Origin: Rhizobium oryziradicis
Lineage (GTDB): Bacteria > Pseudomonadota > Alphaproteobacteria > Rhizobiales > Rhizobiaceae
Direction of reading: 5' to 3'
Assembly: GCF_001939045.1 (NCBI RefSeq)
Contig: NZ_MKIM01000024.1
Coordinates: 82,933 to 146,932 of the forward strand
Length of the DNA stretch: 64,000 nucleotides
The notes under the pieces were generated by a model. The model was not told the DNA's origin. It saw only the letters and a program-made list of their open reading frames with translations, and made no database searches. Of the stretch, positions 55,057 through 64,000 are shown in pieces (position 1 is the stretch's first letter; each line of letters opens with the position of its first letter). The position numbers and the translations under genes are program-made.

Positions 55057-56064
55057 TCACCCCCCGATTTTCGGCGTCTTCAACCCATCAAACACCGATG
55101 GTGCGTTGGGGTCTGGCTTGGTCTCGGTGTCCGGATCTTCCTTGAGAAAATCCGGGATAGGTCCGTCAGAATTCATGGAGCCGTAAGCGCCTTTGTCTTG
55201 AAAGGCGGGGTCGTCCAAACCGGGGTCTTCGCCGTCAACGGAGAGGTTTGGCTGGCCGAGGTCTGTGCCCGGTTGGGTTTTGATGGGCAGTGGCACGTAG
55301 AGCGACACGGTGACGATGATGGCGATGACCAGGAGCCAGCTGCCGAGGATGCGGGAGGGGATTTTGAGCCAATCGCCTTTGAAGCAGCGCAGCAGGAAGG
55401 CGGGGGCAAGGATGATCCATAGCGCCGAGAGCACCGAGGACATCGCAAAGGCGGGGATGCCGACGCCGAAATCATCGAGGCCTAAAAACAGCGAGAAGGA
55501 AAAGGCCACAATGATGACAGTGGCCAGAATGCCCCGGTCGCGCCATTTGCCGGATAGCCACAGGCTGGCACCGGTGATGGCCACCGCTAAAGGAGCGATC
55601 AGGTAGAGCACATTGCCTAAGAAACTATCGCGGATGGCGTTAAAAATAGGGTCGAAAAACAACAGCATCACCGCCAGCACGCCGGTAAAGACGGCGATGG
55701 TGATGGCAAATTGTTTGGGCCGTTCCATCATGGCGCAGGCCACCGCAATGCCAAGCATGGCCAGCACCAGATCGTAGACCGAGAAGGTAAACAACGCGCC
55801 CAGCTCGGCAAAGCCATAATCATGCGGGAAGCTTTGTGACACGGCCAGCAAGAACAGGCCAAAACCCGCAAAAAGTGCTGCGGCCTTGAAGCGGTCGGTT
55901 TTCATCACCTGCCGGATGTTGGTGGGGGCTTGCACCTTTTGCGGCCCCTTTTCTGGCCCCTTTTCCGGCAACGTGGTCGCGCTGGCGTCCAAAGGTGCGC
56001 GCCCCTTTTGGCGGCGCTTGCGGGAGGTTTTGCCGTTTAGTGATGTTGGGCTTTCGGCGCTCAT
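55057..56064 (-). CDS. Polytopic membrane protein of unknown function
   Basis: A 335-residue protein with basic and proline-rich polar ends and a core of about eight membrane helices (residues about 58-260; for example FKAAALFAGFGLFLLAVSQS and ATVIIVAFSFSLFLGL). The C-terminal tail (LGQPNLSVDGEDPGLDDPA) is acidic and probably disordered. No family recognised. It precedes ppdK in position but lies downstream of it on the same strand with 76 bases between, so the two may be cotranscribed. Confidence 0.65.
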   Translation of the reverse strand: MSAESPTSLNGKTSRKRRQKGRAPLDASATTLPEKGPEKGPQKVQAPTNIRQVMKTDRFKAAALFAGFGLFLLAVSQSFPHDYGFAELGALFTFSVYDLVLAMLGIAVACAMMERPKQFAITIAVFTGVLAVMLLFFDPIFNAIRDSFLGNVLYLIAPLAVAITGASLWLSGKWRDRGILATVIIVAFSFSLFLGLDDFGVGIPAFAMSSVLSALWIILAPAFLLRCFKGDWLKIPSRILGSWLLVIAIIVTVSLYVPLPIKTQPGTDLGQPNLSVDGEDPGLDDPAFQDKGAYGSMNSDGPIPDFLKEDPDTETKPDPNAPSVFDGLKTPKIGG

Positions 56065-56140
56065 CGGCTATGCCTCCTGCTATTCACGGGTTCAGCGCAC
56101 CGCTATCTCACAGGCTCGCTGATTTGTCACGGCCTTCACG

Positions 56141-58822
56141 TTACGCATGCCTTGCCAAGCGCTGTTGCTTAATGGTGGCTTGCGCCGCCGAAAGCCTTGC
56201 AATGGGCACGCGAAACGGCGAGCACGAGACATAATCCAGCCCGACATCCTCGCAGAAATGGATGGAGGTTGGATCGCCGCCGTGTTCGCCGCAAATGCCG
56301 AGCTTCATGTCTGGCCGCGTTTGGCGTCCGCGCTCAGCGGCAATGCGGATCAATTCGCCAACCCCGTCGAAATCCAGCGAGATAAACGGATCGCGCTCGA
56401 TAATGCCCTTTTTCTGATAGGTGGGAATGAAGGCGCTGGCATCATCGCGCGACATGCCAAAGGTGGTCTGGGTCAAGTCATTGGTGCCAAACGAGAAAAA
56501 CTCTGCGGCTTCTGCAATGACATGGGCGCGGATGGCAGCGCGCGGCAGCTCGATCATGGTGCCAACCAGATAGGAAATCTCCAGCGCGCCTTCGCGCATC
56601 ACTTCCGAGGCCACGCCGTCAATCACGCCCTTCACATAATCCAGCTCGGAGCGCAGCCCCACCAGCGGCACCATAATTTCCGGCACCACCGGCTCACCGG
56701 TTTCAAGGGCGGCGGCAATGGCGGCTTCAAAAATAGCGCGCGCCTGCATTTCGGCAATTTCGGGATAGGAAATCGCCAGCCGACAACCGCGATGGCCGAG
56801 CATGGGGTTAAACTCATGCAGGGCATCCACCCGCTGGCTCAGTGCGCGCGGCTCCATGCCCATGGCCGCCGCCACTTCGGCAATCTCTTCCTCGGTTTTG
56901 GGCAAAAACTCGTGCAAAGGCGGGTCCAGCAAGCGGATGGTCACCGGCAGGCCGTGCATGATGGAAAACAGCTCGGTAAAGTCTGATCGCTGCATGGGCA
57001 GCAGCTTGTCCAGTGCTGCGCGGCGACCCGTCTCGTCTTCGGCCAAAATCATCTCGCGCATCACATGAATGCGCTCGCCTTCAAAAAACATGTGCTCGGT
57101 GCGGCAAAGGCCAATGCCTTCGGCCCCAAAAGAGCGCGCGGCGCGCGCATCGCCCGGCGTATCGGCATTGGTGCGAACCGTCATGCGGCGGGTTTTATCG
57201 GCCCAGGCCATGATTTGCGCAAAATCACCCGACAATTCCGGCTGCAACATCGGCACCGTGCCTTTCAGCACCTGCCCGGACGAGCCATCAATGGTGATGA
57301 TATCACCCTTTTTCAGCTGCACGCCCACGCCAATCAGCGCGCCATTGCGAAAATCGACCCGCATGGTGCCAGCCCCGGCCACGCAAGGAATACCCATGCC
57401 GCGCGCCACCACGGCCGCGTGGCTGGTCATGCCGCCACGGGTGGTCAGCACGCCCTCGGCCGCATGCATGCCATGAATGTCTTCCGGGCTGGTTTCCATG
57501 CGCACCAGAATGACCTTGCGGCCTTCTTCTTTCGCAGAAACTGCATCTTCGGCGGTAAACACAATCTCGCCGGTCGCTGCCCCCGGCGATGCAGGCAGGC
57601 CAGAGCCAATCACCTCGCGCGCAACCCTTGGATCAATAGTGGGGTGCAGCAACTGGTCGAGCGAGGATGGCTCAATGCGCGACACCGCCTCGTCTTCGCT
57701 GATCAGGCCTTCTGCCACCATATCCACGGCAATTTTCATTGCCGCCTTGGTGGTGCGCTTGCCTGAGCGGGTTTGCAGCATCCACAGCTTGCCACGCTCG
57801 ATGGTAAATTCCACGTCCTGCATGTCTTGATAATGGGTTTCAAGCCGGTTGCAGATGGCGAGAAACTCGGCAAAAGCCTCAGGCATCAGCTTTTCCATGG
57901 CGGGCTTGTCATAACCCGATTCAAGCCGCGCTGCCTCTGTCAGCGATTGCGGGGTGCGAATACCGGCCACCACATCTTCGCCCTGCGCATTGACCAGAAA
58001 TTCGCCGTAAAGCTCTTTTTCACCGGTGGACGGATTGCGGGTAAAGGCAACGCCGGTGGCCGAGGTTGAGCCAAGATTGCCAAACACCATGGCTTGCACA
58101 TTGACCGCTGTGCCCCAATGCACCGGAATATTGTGCAATTGCCGATAGGTGACAGCGCGGGCATTCATCCAGCTGGAAAACACCGCCCCAATCGCACCCC
58201 AGAGCTGCACCTGTGGATCTTGCGGAAAAGGCTCGCCCAGCTCATCCTCAATCATCTGCTTGTAAATGCGGGTCACATGCTGCCACTCGGCGGCGGTCAT
58301 ATCCGTATCAAATTCATGACCAAAGCGGGCTTTTTCATCATCGAGAATCTCTTCGAAAATCTCGTGATCCAGCCCTAGCACCACATCGCTATACATCTGG
58401 ATAAAGCGGCGGTAGCTATCCCAGGCAAAACGGTCGTCCTCGGCGTTATGGGCAAGGCCCTGCACGGTTTCATCATTGAGGCCGAGGTTGAGCACGGTGT
58501 CCATCATGCCCGGCATGGAGGAGCGGGCACCAGAGCGCACGGACAGAAGCAGCGGATTGCGTGCATCACCAAAGGTGCGGCCGGTGATGGCTTCAATGCC
58601 GCCAATGCCGTCCAGCACCTGGGTTTTCATCTCATCGGGAAAATTGCGCTGATGGGTGTAAAAATGCGTGCAGGCGTCGGCAATAATGGTCAAACCCGGC
58701 GGCACAGGCAGGCCAAGCCCGGCCATTTCGGCAAGATTGGCACCTTTTCCACCCAGTTTTTCAACGTCCCCAGCGCCGCCCTCCGCCAAACCAGCGCCAA
58801 AGGTGTAGACCCACTTCTCCAT
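56141..58822 (-). CDS. ppdK: Pyruvate, phosphate dikinase
   Basis: An 893-residue enzyme that interconverts pyruvate, ATP and phosphate with PEP, AMP and pyrophosphate. The N-terminal ATP-grasp domain reads LGGKGANLAEMAGLGLPVPP and LLSVRSGARSSMPGMMDTVL. The swivelling phosphohistidine domain has GGMTSHAAVVARGMGIPCV, and the C-terminal PEP barrel ends with SFGTNDLTQTTFGMSRDDA and GICGEHGGDPTS, which carries the catalytic Cys. Start at ATG 58822 (MEKWVYTFG), the family's usual N-terminus. Confidence 0.95.
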   Translation of the reverse strand: MEKWVYTFGAGLAEGGAGDVEKLGGKGANLAEMAGLGLPVPPGLTIIADACTHFYTHQRNFPDEMKTQVLDGIGGIEAITGRTFGDARNPLLLSVRSGARSSMPGMMDTVLNLGLNDETVQGLAHNAEDDRFAWDSYRRFIQMYSDVVLGLDHEIFEEILDDEKARFGHEFDTDMTAAEWQHVTRIYKQMIEDELGEPFPQDPQVQLWGAIGAVFSSWMNARAVTYRQLHNIPVHWGTAVNVQAMVFGNLGSTSATGVAFTRNPSTGEKELYGEFLVNAQGEDVVAGIRTPQSLTEAARLESGYDKPAMEKLMPEAFAEFLAICNRLETHYQDMQDVEFTIERGKLWMLQTRSGKRTTKAAMKIAVDMVAEGLISEDEAVSRIEPSSLDQLLHPTIDPRVAREVIGSGLPASPGAATGEIVFTAEDAVSAKEEGRKVILVRMETSPEDIHGMHAAEGVLTTRGGMTSHAAVVARGMGIPCVAGAGTMRVDFRNGALIGVGVQLKKGDIITIDGSSGQVLKGTVPMLQPELSGDFAQIMAWADKTRRMTVRTNADTPGDARAARSFGAEGIGLCRTEHMFFEGERIHVMREMILAEDETGRRAALDKLLPMQRSDFTELFSIMHGLPVTIRLLDPPLHEFLPKTEEEIAEVAAAMGMEPRALSQRVDALHEFNPMLGHRGCRLAISYPEIAEMQARAIFEAAIAAALETGEPVVPEIMVPLVGLRSELDYVKGVIDGVASEVMREGALEISYLVGTMIELPRAAIRAHVIAEAAEFFSFGTNDLTQTTFGMSRDDASAFIPTYQKKGIIERDPFISLDFDGVGELIRIAAERGRQTRPDMKLGICGEHGGDPTSIHFCEDVGLDYVSCSPFRVPIARLSAAQATIKQQRLARHA

Positions 58823-59149
58823 CGCTGTCTTCTTTCTCCACCCCGTGATTTCAGTAGGTTTAAACCATAATGCGGCCTTTGAAAACCGCGCAATATCAAG
58901 TGTATGCCGCATTGCAGCATAATTGCGACAACAGCACCAAGAAAAAGTGCAAACCGGTCAAATTCATTGAACGGCGCACCAAATCGGAGCCGCTGGGGTG
59001 AAATTGCCTGATGAATTTGCTAAAACCGTCTCAGAACAGGTCAACGGATTGTGAAGAAAAATTAACCTTTCCGTAACCCGCAATCGCCTTGATTGGGGTA
59101 GAAACAACCATCAATCCGATCGTTTTCAACAAAATGGAGTATGCCAGAG
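58823..59149. other. Divergent promoter region, ppdK / IalB-like gene
   Basis: About 325 bases. AT-rich around 59040-59090. A GGAG site lies ten bases before the ATG at 59150. No other feature seen. Confidence 0.5.
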
Positions 59150-59653
59150 ATGATGTCACTACAAACCGTTGCGTTGGTGCTCGCCATTATCGGCCTTTCC
59201 GCATCGGTCGCAACGGCGGCCCCGAAGATGATGAAGCAATTCGACCATTGGGGCGTTTTTACCTATAAGGAGGGCGGCAAAAACGTTTGCTATGTCCTGT
59301 CTGTTCCCACCAAGGAAGACCCGGTTGGCGTTGACCACGGCAAGAATTTCTTCTTGATTGCGCCGAAAAAAACCGGCGGTGCCAATTACTATCCGCAAGC
59401 CATCATGGGCTACGAGTTGAAGCAAGGCTCCACCATTGACGTCGATGTCGACACCAAAGATTTTCTCATGACACCGAAGAAAAACATCGGCTGGACCAAG
59501 GTTGAAGCTCAGGATTCGCAGGTCATTGCTGCCATGCGTCAGGGCAAAACCATGACGGTGCATGCGATTTCGAAGCGGGGCACAAAAACCGCCTACACCT
59601 ATTCGCTCCAGGGTGTCTCGGCAGCACTCAAGCGCGCGCAGGCATGCCATTGA
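59150..59653 (+). CDS. Invasion-associated locus B (IalB) family protein
   Basis: A 167-residue exported protein. Signal peptide MMSLQTVALVLAIIGLSASV with cleavage after TAA. The mature part has the IalB-like pattern: FDHWGVFTYKEGGKNVCYVL near the start and SKRGTKTAYTYSLQGVSAAL near the end, with cysteines near both ends that could form a disulfide. Named from Bartonella, the family is periplasmic or surface-located with no agreed activity. ATG 59150 is used because the GGAG site is too close to the ATG at 59141. Confidence 0.8.
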   Translation: MMSLQTVALVLAIIGLSASVATAAPKMMKQFDHWGVFTYKEGGKNVCYVLSVPTKEDPVGVDHGKNFFLIAPKKTGGANYYPQAIMGYELKQGSTIDVDVDTKDFLMTPKKNIGWTKVEAQDSQVIAAMRQGKTMTVHAISKRGTKTAYTYSLQGVSAALKRAQACH

Positions 59654-59675
59654 TCAGCCCGCGTGCTGCATAGCC

Positions 59676-60281
59676 ATGAGACGGTCTAACATGTCGCGCC
59701 GGTGTCTTTTTGCAGTCCTGCTCGGCGGTGCGCAGCTTCTTGGCGCGGTTTGCGGTTATGCAGGCCAGAAGGCAGACACCACCACGGCAAGCCCGATTGC
59801 CAGCGGACCCGTGCGGCAATTGGGCCGGGTGACGGGCTTTCCGCTGCCGCGCTATGTGTCGATCAAATCCGGCAGGGCGCGGATGCGCGTGGGTCCATCA
59901 ACGGATTATTCGATCCGCTGGGTGTATGAGGCCAAGGGCCTACCAATTGAAATTATTGAAGAATATGGCAATTGGCGGCAAGTGCGTGACAGTGATGGTA
60001 CCACCGGATGGATGTCTGCCGTTTTGCTCAGCGGCGATCGAACCGGCCTTGTCGCGCCATGGCGCAGCGCCAAGGACAAGATGATCAGCTTGCGCAACAA
60101 TCCATCGCCCAAAGCCGGGGTGGTGGCGGAGCTTCAGCCGCGCGTGCGGCTCAATATCCTCAATTGCGACAGCCGCTGGTGCGAGGTGTCCGTTCAGGGC
60201 GATGGCGCATCTGGCTATATCCGCCAGGAGTTGGTTTGGGGCGTGTATCGTGATGAAATTATTGGCGAACACCGCTTGTAA
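59676..60281 (+). CDS. Exported protein with two bacterial SH3 domains
   Basis: About 201 residues. Signal peptide MSRRCLFAVLLGGAQLLGAV after a short basic start. Two SH3-like repeats follow: RYVSIKSGRARMRVGPSTDY ... TTGWMSAVLL and MISLRNNPSPKAGVVAEL ... ASGYIRQELVWGVY. Such domains usually bind peptidoglycan or proteins in the envelope. It starts 22 bases after the IalB-like gene, so the two probably form an operon. ATG 59691 is an alternative start. Confidence 0.82.
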   Translation: MRRSNMSRRCLFAVLLGGAQLLGAVCGYAGQKADTTTASPIASGPVRQLGRVTGFPLPRYVSIKSGRARMRVGPSTDYSIRWVYEAKGLPIEIIEEYGNWRQVRDSDGTTGWMSAVLLSGDRTGLVAPWRSAKDKMISLRNNPSPKAGVVAELQPRVRLNILNCDSRWCEVSVQGDGASGYIRQELVWGVYRDEIIGEHRL

Positions 60282-60290
60282 GTGCGTCAG

Positions 60291-60315
60291 CACAAGGGGA
60301 AAAATTCCCCTTGTG
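60291..60315. terminator. Perfect hairpin between convergent genes
   Basis: CACAAGGGGAA and TTCCCCTTGTG form an 11-base stem with an AAA loop between the SH3 gene and the convergent MFS gene. A copy of the ACGCGATATGCTTTAG repeat follows at about 60338-60357. Confidence 0.7.
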
Positions 60316-60349
60316 CTTGTCCTTGTTCCCGAAAAAAACGCGATATGCT

Positions 60350-61585
60350 TTAGTTTTTAGCAAGTGCTGCGGCACCATTGACAGATGTTGCCGTGGGCAG
60401 TCCGCGCAGGCGTGATAGCAAAACCACGGTTGCAATGCCGCCAACCAATGCCACGGGCACAATGGCCATGAGCACTTCCGTCGGGCTGCGCCCTGACGCA
60501 ACAAGGCCACCGGCCAGAAGCGGGCCTAAAACCGAACCGATGCGGCCAACGGCCACAGCAATCCCAACACCCGTTCCGCGCACAGCAGCACCGTAGCACT
60601 GCGGCGCAATGCCGTAGAGCAGCGCTTGCGCACCCATCACGCTCACACCCACCATGGCACCTGCAATTGCATTCATGGCAACATTGGCGGGGGCTATGCC
60701 CAGCAGGATCAGCGATCCAACCAAGAGGGCAAAGCAGATGGTGCCATTCAATACCTTGCGCCGACTATCGAGAAACAAGCCGCCCAACAGGCTGCCAGCA
60801 GCACCTGCGATGTTGAAAATCAGCTGAATGAGACCGGCCTGCTCGCGGTTGAGACCGCGGGTAACCAGAAGCGTCGGCAACCAGTTCAACAGCAGATACA
60901 ACACCATGATGCCAAAGAAGAAACCGGTCCACAGCAGCAAGGTCGAAAGAACCGTGCCTTGGGAAAACAGCTGCCGCCATGTGCCTTCGCTCTTGGCTGA
61001 CTGCTTTTTTTCCACCCGCAGCGGCGGCAAAAGCAGCAGCAGCGGCAAAACCAGCAGCATGGGCATAATGCCACCTGCGATAAAAAGTGTGCGCCAGTCA
61101 TCATGCAGGCCAGCCATGGCAACAATGCTGGCAACCGCACCGCCCAAAGGCACGCCGGCATACATCAGCGACACGGCCCGGCCACGCCGCTCCTGCGATG
61201 TCGCTTCGGCTGCAATGCTGACCAGATTGGGCAGCGCCCCGCCCAGCCCCACGCCGGTGAGAAACCGCATGGCAATCAATTGCTCAACCGTGCTGACACC
61301 CGCAGTTGCCAGAGAAAAGATACCGAACACCAGCAGCGAGGCGCACAACCCAAACCGACGGCCAAACCGGTCGGACACGACACCACCGGCGATGGCCCCG
61401 AAGATCAGGCCAAAGGTTGCCGATGAAAAGAACAATCCCATTTGCGCTGGCGTTAGCCCAAATACCGGCGCAAGCTTGGGGGCCGCGACACCTGCAGCCT
61501 GCAGGTCAAAACCCTCGATAATCGCCGCCAGAAAAATCAGAAAAAAAATGCGGGCCGAACCCGTTTGCGATGTCGTCGCGGACAT
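60350..61585 (-). CDS. MFS transporter, aromatic acid:H+ symporter (PcaK-like)
   Basis: A 411-residue twelve-helix transporter. The first helix carries IFFLIFLAAIIEGFDLQAAG, with the DLQ residues known in 4-hydroxybenzoate transporters. The loop 2-3 signature is GGVVSDRFGRRFGLC and the loop 8-9 counterpart LGGLFLDSRRKVL. It should import an aromatic acid with protons. No catabolic genes are adjacent. ATG 61585 after GGGAGG is used; the ORF extends further upstream without family similarity. Confidence 0.87.
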   Translation of the reverse strand: MSATTSQTGSARIFFLIFLAAIIEGFDLQAAGVAAPKLAPVFGLTPAQMGLFFSSATFGLIFGAIAGGVVSDRFGRRFGLCASLLVFGIFSLATAGVSTVEQLIAMRFLTGVGLGGALPNLVSIAAEATSQERRGRAVSLMYAGVPLGGAVASIVAMAGLHDDWRTLFIAGGIMPMLLVLPLLLLLPPLRVEKKQSAKSEGTWRQLFSQGTVLSTLLLWTGFFFGIMVLYLLLNWLPTLLVTRGLNREQAGLIQLIFNIAGAAGSLLGGLFLDSRRKVLNGTICFALLVGSLILLGIAPANVAMNAIAGAMVGVSVMGAQALLYGIAPQCYGAAVRGTGVGIAVAVGRIGSVLGPLLAGGLVASGRSPTEVLMAIVPVALVGGIATVVLLSRLRGLPTATSVNGAAALAKN

Positions 61586-61923
61586 AATGCCTCCCGTCAT
61601 TGTTGTCGGATGCTGACCGTCTGCCTCCTCGCGTTCGGTCGCCCCTGAAAATCCACAGAGCTGATATTTTACTGCTGTTAGGCAGCAGAACGTCCAGCCA
61701 ACGGCGACTGACACGGCTATTATCAACATCCATAAAGTACGTATAACTTACTATCTGTTTTGACATTTAGCAATTGGCAGGCGCGCACATTTCCCAAAAT
61801 ACCGCCCACAGCGATGTGCATGCGAAAGCCCTGCGCTTCATGACTATAAAGGCAGCAAAACCAATGTTTTAAACGACATTCTTTGGAAGAAATAAAACTT
61901 CAGGCTTCTGATGTTGCGCAGAA

Positions 61924-62343
61924 TTACGCGCCTGGATTGCGGTCCAGCGCGGTCTTTTCGGCCGCCGTTGGTTTGCCGAGATAGGTTTCGCCCAGGCGGT
62001 CGTCGTTGACACGCATGACCACGTGCTTGCCATCTTTTGAAAACAGCACCCGAATGGCACTTTGATTGCAACGCTTGGCTTCGCAGGCATAAAACAGCTG
62101 CATCGGCTTGCCATCAACTGGAATTTCCACCGAGGCCAAACCAACATAATCGTCGCGATTGACCATATTGAGCACCCATGGCGGAATGCCCTGCCGACCA
62201 TAGACCAGCGCTTTCAAAGCATCTTTATGCGGCTTGGAGGTTTGCACAATTTGCGCCAGAAACTGACCGGAGAGGCTTTGCGCGAAGGCTGGAGCCGCCA
62301 TCATACAGGCAACCACCACCAGAGACGTCCATCTTTGTACCAT
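61924..62343 (-). CDS. Ivy-like (inhibitor of vertebrate lysozyme) periplasmic protein
   Basis: A 139-residue exported protein with signal peptide MVQRWTSLVVVACMMAAPAF, cleaved after FAQ. The mature part has the Ivy layout: GIPPWVLNMV, then YACEAKRCNQSAIRVLFS, in which the C-x-x-x-x-C loop with a central basic/His-type residue is the lysozyme-inhibiting loop of Ivy, and a C-terminal GETYLGKPTAAEKTAL. It would protect the cell wall from host lysozyme or control its own lytic transglycosylases. The assignment rests on motif order and size. Confidence 0.72.
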   Translation of the reverse strand: MVQRWTSLVVVACMMAAPAFAQSLSGQFLAQIVQTSKPHKDALKALVYGRQGIPPWVLNMVNRDDYVGLASVEIPVDGKPMQLFYACEAKRCNQSAIRVLFSKDGKHVVMRVNDDRLGETYLGKPTAAEKTALDRNPGA

Positions 62344-62373
62344 CCTGCGCTCCTGTGCTTAGGCTCTGTTTAC

Positions 62374-62418
62374 GCATCGGATTTATCTGAAAACCGGTTC
62401 CCACTTTTCAGCCGATGC
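62374..62418. repeat. RIME-like palindromic repeat
   Basis: GCATCGG-ATTTAT-CTGAAAA and TTTTCAG-CCGATGC pair around CCGGTTCCCAC. It shares the core with 12092-12135. It sits between the smc stop codon and the Ivy-like gene. Confidence 0.8.
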
Positions 62419-62424
62419 TCACAT

Positions 62425-64000
62425 CTAGGCAACCTCGATCAACTGTTCTGCCGTTTGCAAATCCACCGACACCAGTTGCGATACCCCCTGCTCGGCCATG
62501 GTCACGCCAAACAGACGGTTCATGCGGGCCATGGTGATCGGATTGTGAGTGATGATGACAAAACGGGTCTCGGTCGAGCCCGCCATTTCGTCCATCAGAT
62601 TGCAATAGCGCTCGACATTGTGGTCATCCAGCGGTGCATCCACCTCGTCCAGCACGCAGATCGGGGCTGGATTGGTGAGAAACACCGCAAAAATCAGCGC
62701 CATCGCCGTCAAGGCCTGCTCGCCACCCGAGAGCAGCGTCATGGTCTGCGGCTTTTTGCCGGGCGGGCGGGCGAGAATTTCAAGACCCGCATCCAGCGGA
62801 TCGTCGCTCTCAATCAGCTGCAATTCGGCCGTGCCGCCATTGAACAGGTGAGTAAACAAGCGCTGGAACTGGGCATTGACCACATCAAAAGCGGCCACCA
62901 GCCGTTCCCGACCTTCACGGTTGAGGCTCTGGATTGCGCCGCGCAGTTTTTTGATGGCATCGATAATGTCATCGCGCTCCTTGATCAGCGCCGCCAGCTT
63001 ATCGGACAATTCTTTCTGCTCTTCATCGGCACGAAGATTGACAGCACCGAGCCGTTCGCGCTCCATTTTCAGCCGGTCCAGCTCGCGCTCAACCTCGCGC
63101 AGATCGGGTATCGCATCGTCTGGCTTCAAGCCGGTGAGACGAAACGCCTCCTGCGGCGTGACATTCAGGGCCTCCTGAATGCGCAATTCCCCATCCTTGC
63201 GCCGCTCGCGTGCCGACAACAACCGCTCCTCGGCCCTGCCCCGGCGCTCGCGGCTCTCGGCCAGGCTTGAAAGTGCTGTCGCCGCCAATTGATCGGCCTC
63301 GCGCTGGGTGGTTTCAGCCTCAGCCAGCACATCTGCCGCCGCACGTCGGGCCGCATCGGCCTTTTCCAGCTCATCGATCAAAAGCCTGCGCTTTTCATCA
63401 AACTCGTCGGGGGCAGCATCCAGATCCATCATTTCATCGCGGGCCTCGGCTTCGCGGTCTTTCAGGGTGGCAATATGCTCACCGGCACTTTTGGCACGGT
63501 CCTGCCAGCTCTGCCGTTCCTGACGAATGGCCATGATGCGCCGCTGGCGTTGATCGCTTTCGCGGGCAAAACCCTCATGGCGGGCGCGGGCTTCGGCCAC
63601 CATGCCACGGCCTGTGGCCACCTCCATCTGCAATTGCTGCAATTGTCCGTCAAGAGCGGTGAGGTCAGCCTGATCGGCCAAAGCAATCTGCGCCTCCTCG
63701 GCCAATCCATCGGCCTCGTCAATCTGGGCACGCAGACCGTTCACGGCCTCTTCCACCACCGCACGGCGGCGCAACAGATCACCTGAGGCACGTTCCGCCG
63801 CACTCAAGGCATCGCGCGCTTCGGCCACTTGCCGCAGCACCAGCTTTTGCCGCTCCCGCCGCTCCGTCAGCACAGTTTCGGTCTGGGTGATTACATCTTT
63901 CGCCGCAGCAAGCCCCTCTTCTGCTTCATCCAGCGCAAAGCGGGCTTCCTCGGCTTCCATCTCCAATTCCGCTAAGCGGTTTTTCTGCGCCAATCGCAAC
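62425..64000 (-). CDS. smc: Chromosome segregation protein SMC, C-terminal part (runs off the window)
   Basis: About 525 codons of the C-terminal half; the start lies beyond base 64000. A long coiled coil (rich in Glu, Arg, Ala) leads to the SMC C-terminal ATPase head: signature [19 protein letters not shown], Walker [20 protein letters not shown], and the switch histidine in [20 protein letters not shown]. With the N-terminal head it forms the condensin ATPase that compacts and aligns chromosomes. The ending TAEQLIEVA is close to the usual alphaproteobacterial length. Partial only because of the window edge. Confidence 0.94.
   Translation of the reverse strand, partial: LRLAQKNRLAELEMEAEEARFALDEAEEGLAAAKDVITQTETVLTERRERQKLVLRQVAEARDALSAAERASGDLLRRRAVVEEAVNGLRAQIDEADGLAEEAQIALADQADLTALDGQLQQLQMEVATGRGMVAEARARHEGFARESDQRQRRIMAIRQERQSWQDRAKSAGEHIATLKDREAEARDEMMDLDAAPDEFDEKRRLLIDELEKADAARRAAADVLAEAETTQREADQLAATALSSLAESRERRGRAEERLLSARERRKDGELRIQEALNVTPQEAFRLTGLKPDDAIPDLREVERELDRLKMERERLGAVNLRADEEQKELSDKLAALIKERDDIIDAIKKLRGAIQSLNREGRERLVAAFDVVNAQFQRLFTHLFNGGTAELQLIESDDPLDAGLEILARPPGKKPQTMTLLSGGEQALTAMALIFAVFLTNPAPICVLDEVDAPLDDHNVERYCNLMDEMAGSTETRFVIITHNPITMARMNRLFGVTMAEQGVSQLVSVDLQTAEQLIEVA

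Overview
The window looks like a chromosomal segment from an alphaproteobacterium of the family Rhizobiaceae (Agrobacterium, Allorhizobium or Rhizobium group). The grounds are the gene content (smo/mtlK polyol operon, betICBA-type cluster, cysH-cysD-cysN order, ppdK, smc), a rhizobial-type Cys/Lys-site asparaginase, and several families of short palindromic intergenic repeats of the kind known from Rhizobiales. The species cannot be fixed by reading alone.

Layout. 1-5.2 kb: nucleotide-hydrolase-like protein, DeoR regulator, GNAT acetyltransferase, asparaginase and a GT41 glycosyltransferase. 5.4-14.5 kb: one long polyol operon (binding protein, two permeases, ATPase, sorbitol dehydrogenase, mannitol dehydrogenase, HAD phosphatase, FGGY kinase). 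It imports hexitols and oxidises them to ketoses. 14.5-21.8 kb: two chemoreceptors flanking mnmA and a tRNA-Met, then a lytic transglycosylase lipoprotein. 21.9-26.8 kb: P-loop kinase, a tiny terminator-ended ORF, quinone oxidoreductase, DUF1963 protein and an EAL-CBS-CBS-GGDEF protein. 27.0-33.1 kb: choline-sulfate to glycine betaine pathway (betI, betC, a GST gene, betB, betA). 33.1-39.6 kb: lone LpiA/MprF-like synthase domain, ClC antiporter and a DctPQM TRAP transporter. 39.6-42.6 kb: flagellin, then a small lower-GC accessory patch ending at tRNA-Gln. 42.9-48.5 kb: DJ-1/PfpI protein, cupin, metallo-hydrolase, DUF1499 protein, LacI regulator and alpha/beta hydrolase. 48.6-52.6 kb: sulfate assimilation genes cysH-cysD-cysN and a lipoprotein. 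52.9-64 kb: two tRNA-Pro genes, formaldehyde dehydrogenase, ppdK, envelope proteins (IalB-like, SH3, Ivy-like), an MFS transporter and the C-terminal part of smc running off the end.

The most interesting region is 40.6-42.5 kb. It holds a compact reverse transcriptase with an intact YMDD motif and no intron-maturase or retron hallmarks. A 44-codon hydrophobic ORF overlaps its start. Upstream lies a non-coding stretch with a long stem-loop and near-identical 15-base repeats 33 bases apart. A cysteine-rich protein of unknown function converges on it, and tRNA-Gln closes the patch. This has the layout of a bacterial defence-type (UG/DRT-like) RT locus with a possible template RNA, but the assignment is inference. 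A second small curiosity is a 24-codon ORF at 22.6 kb whose Shine-Dalgarno sequence is perfectly complementary to bases just after its stop codon.
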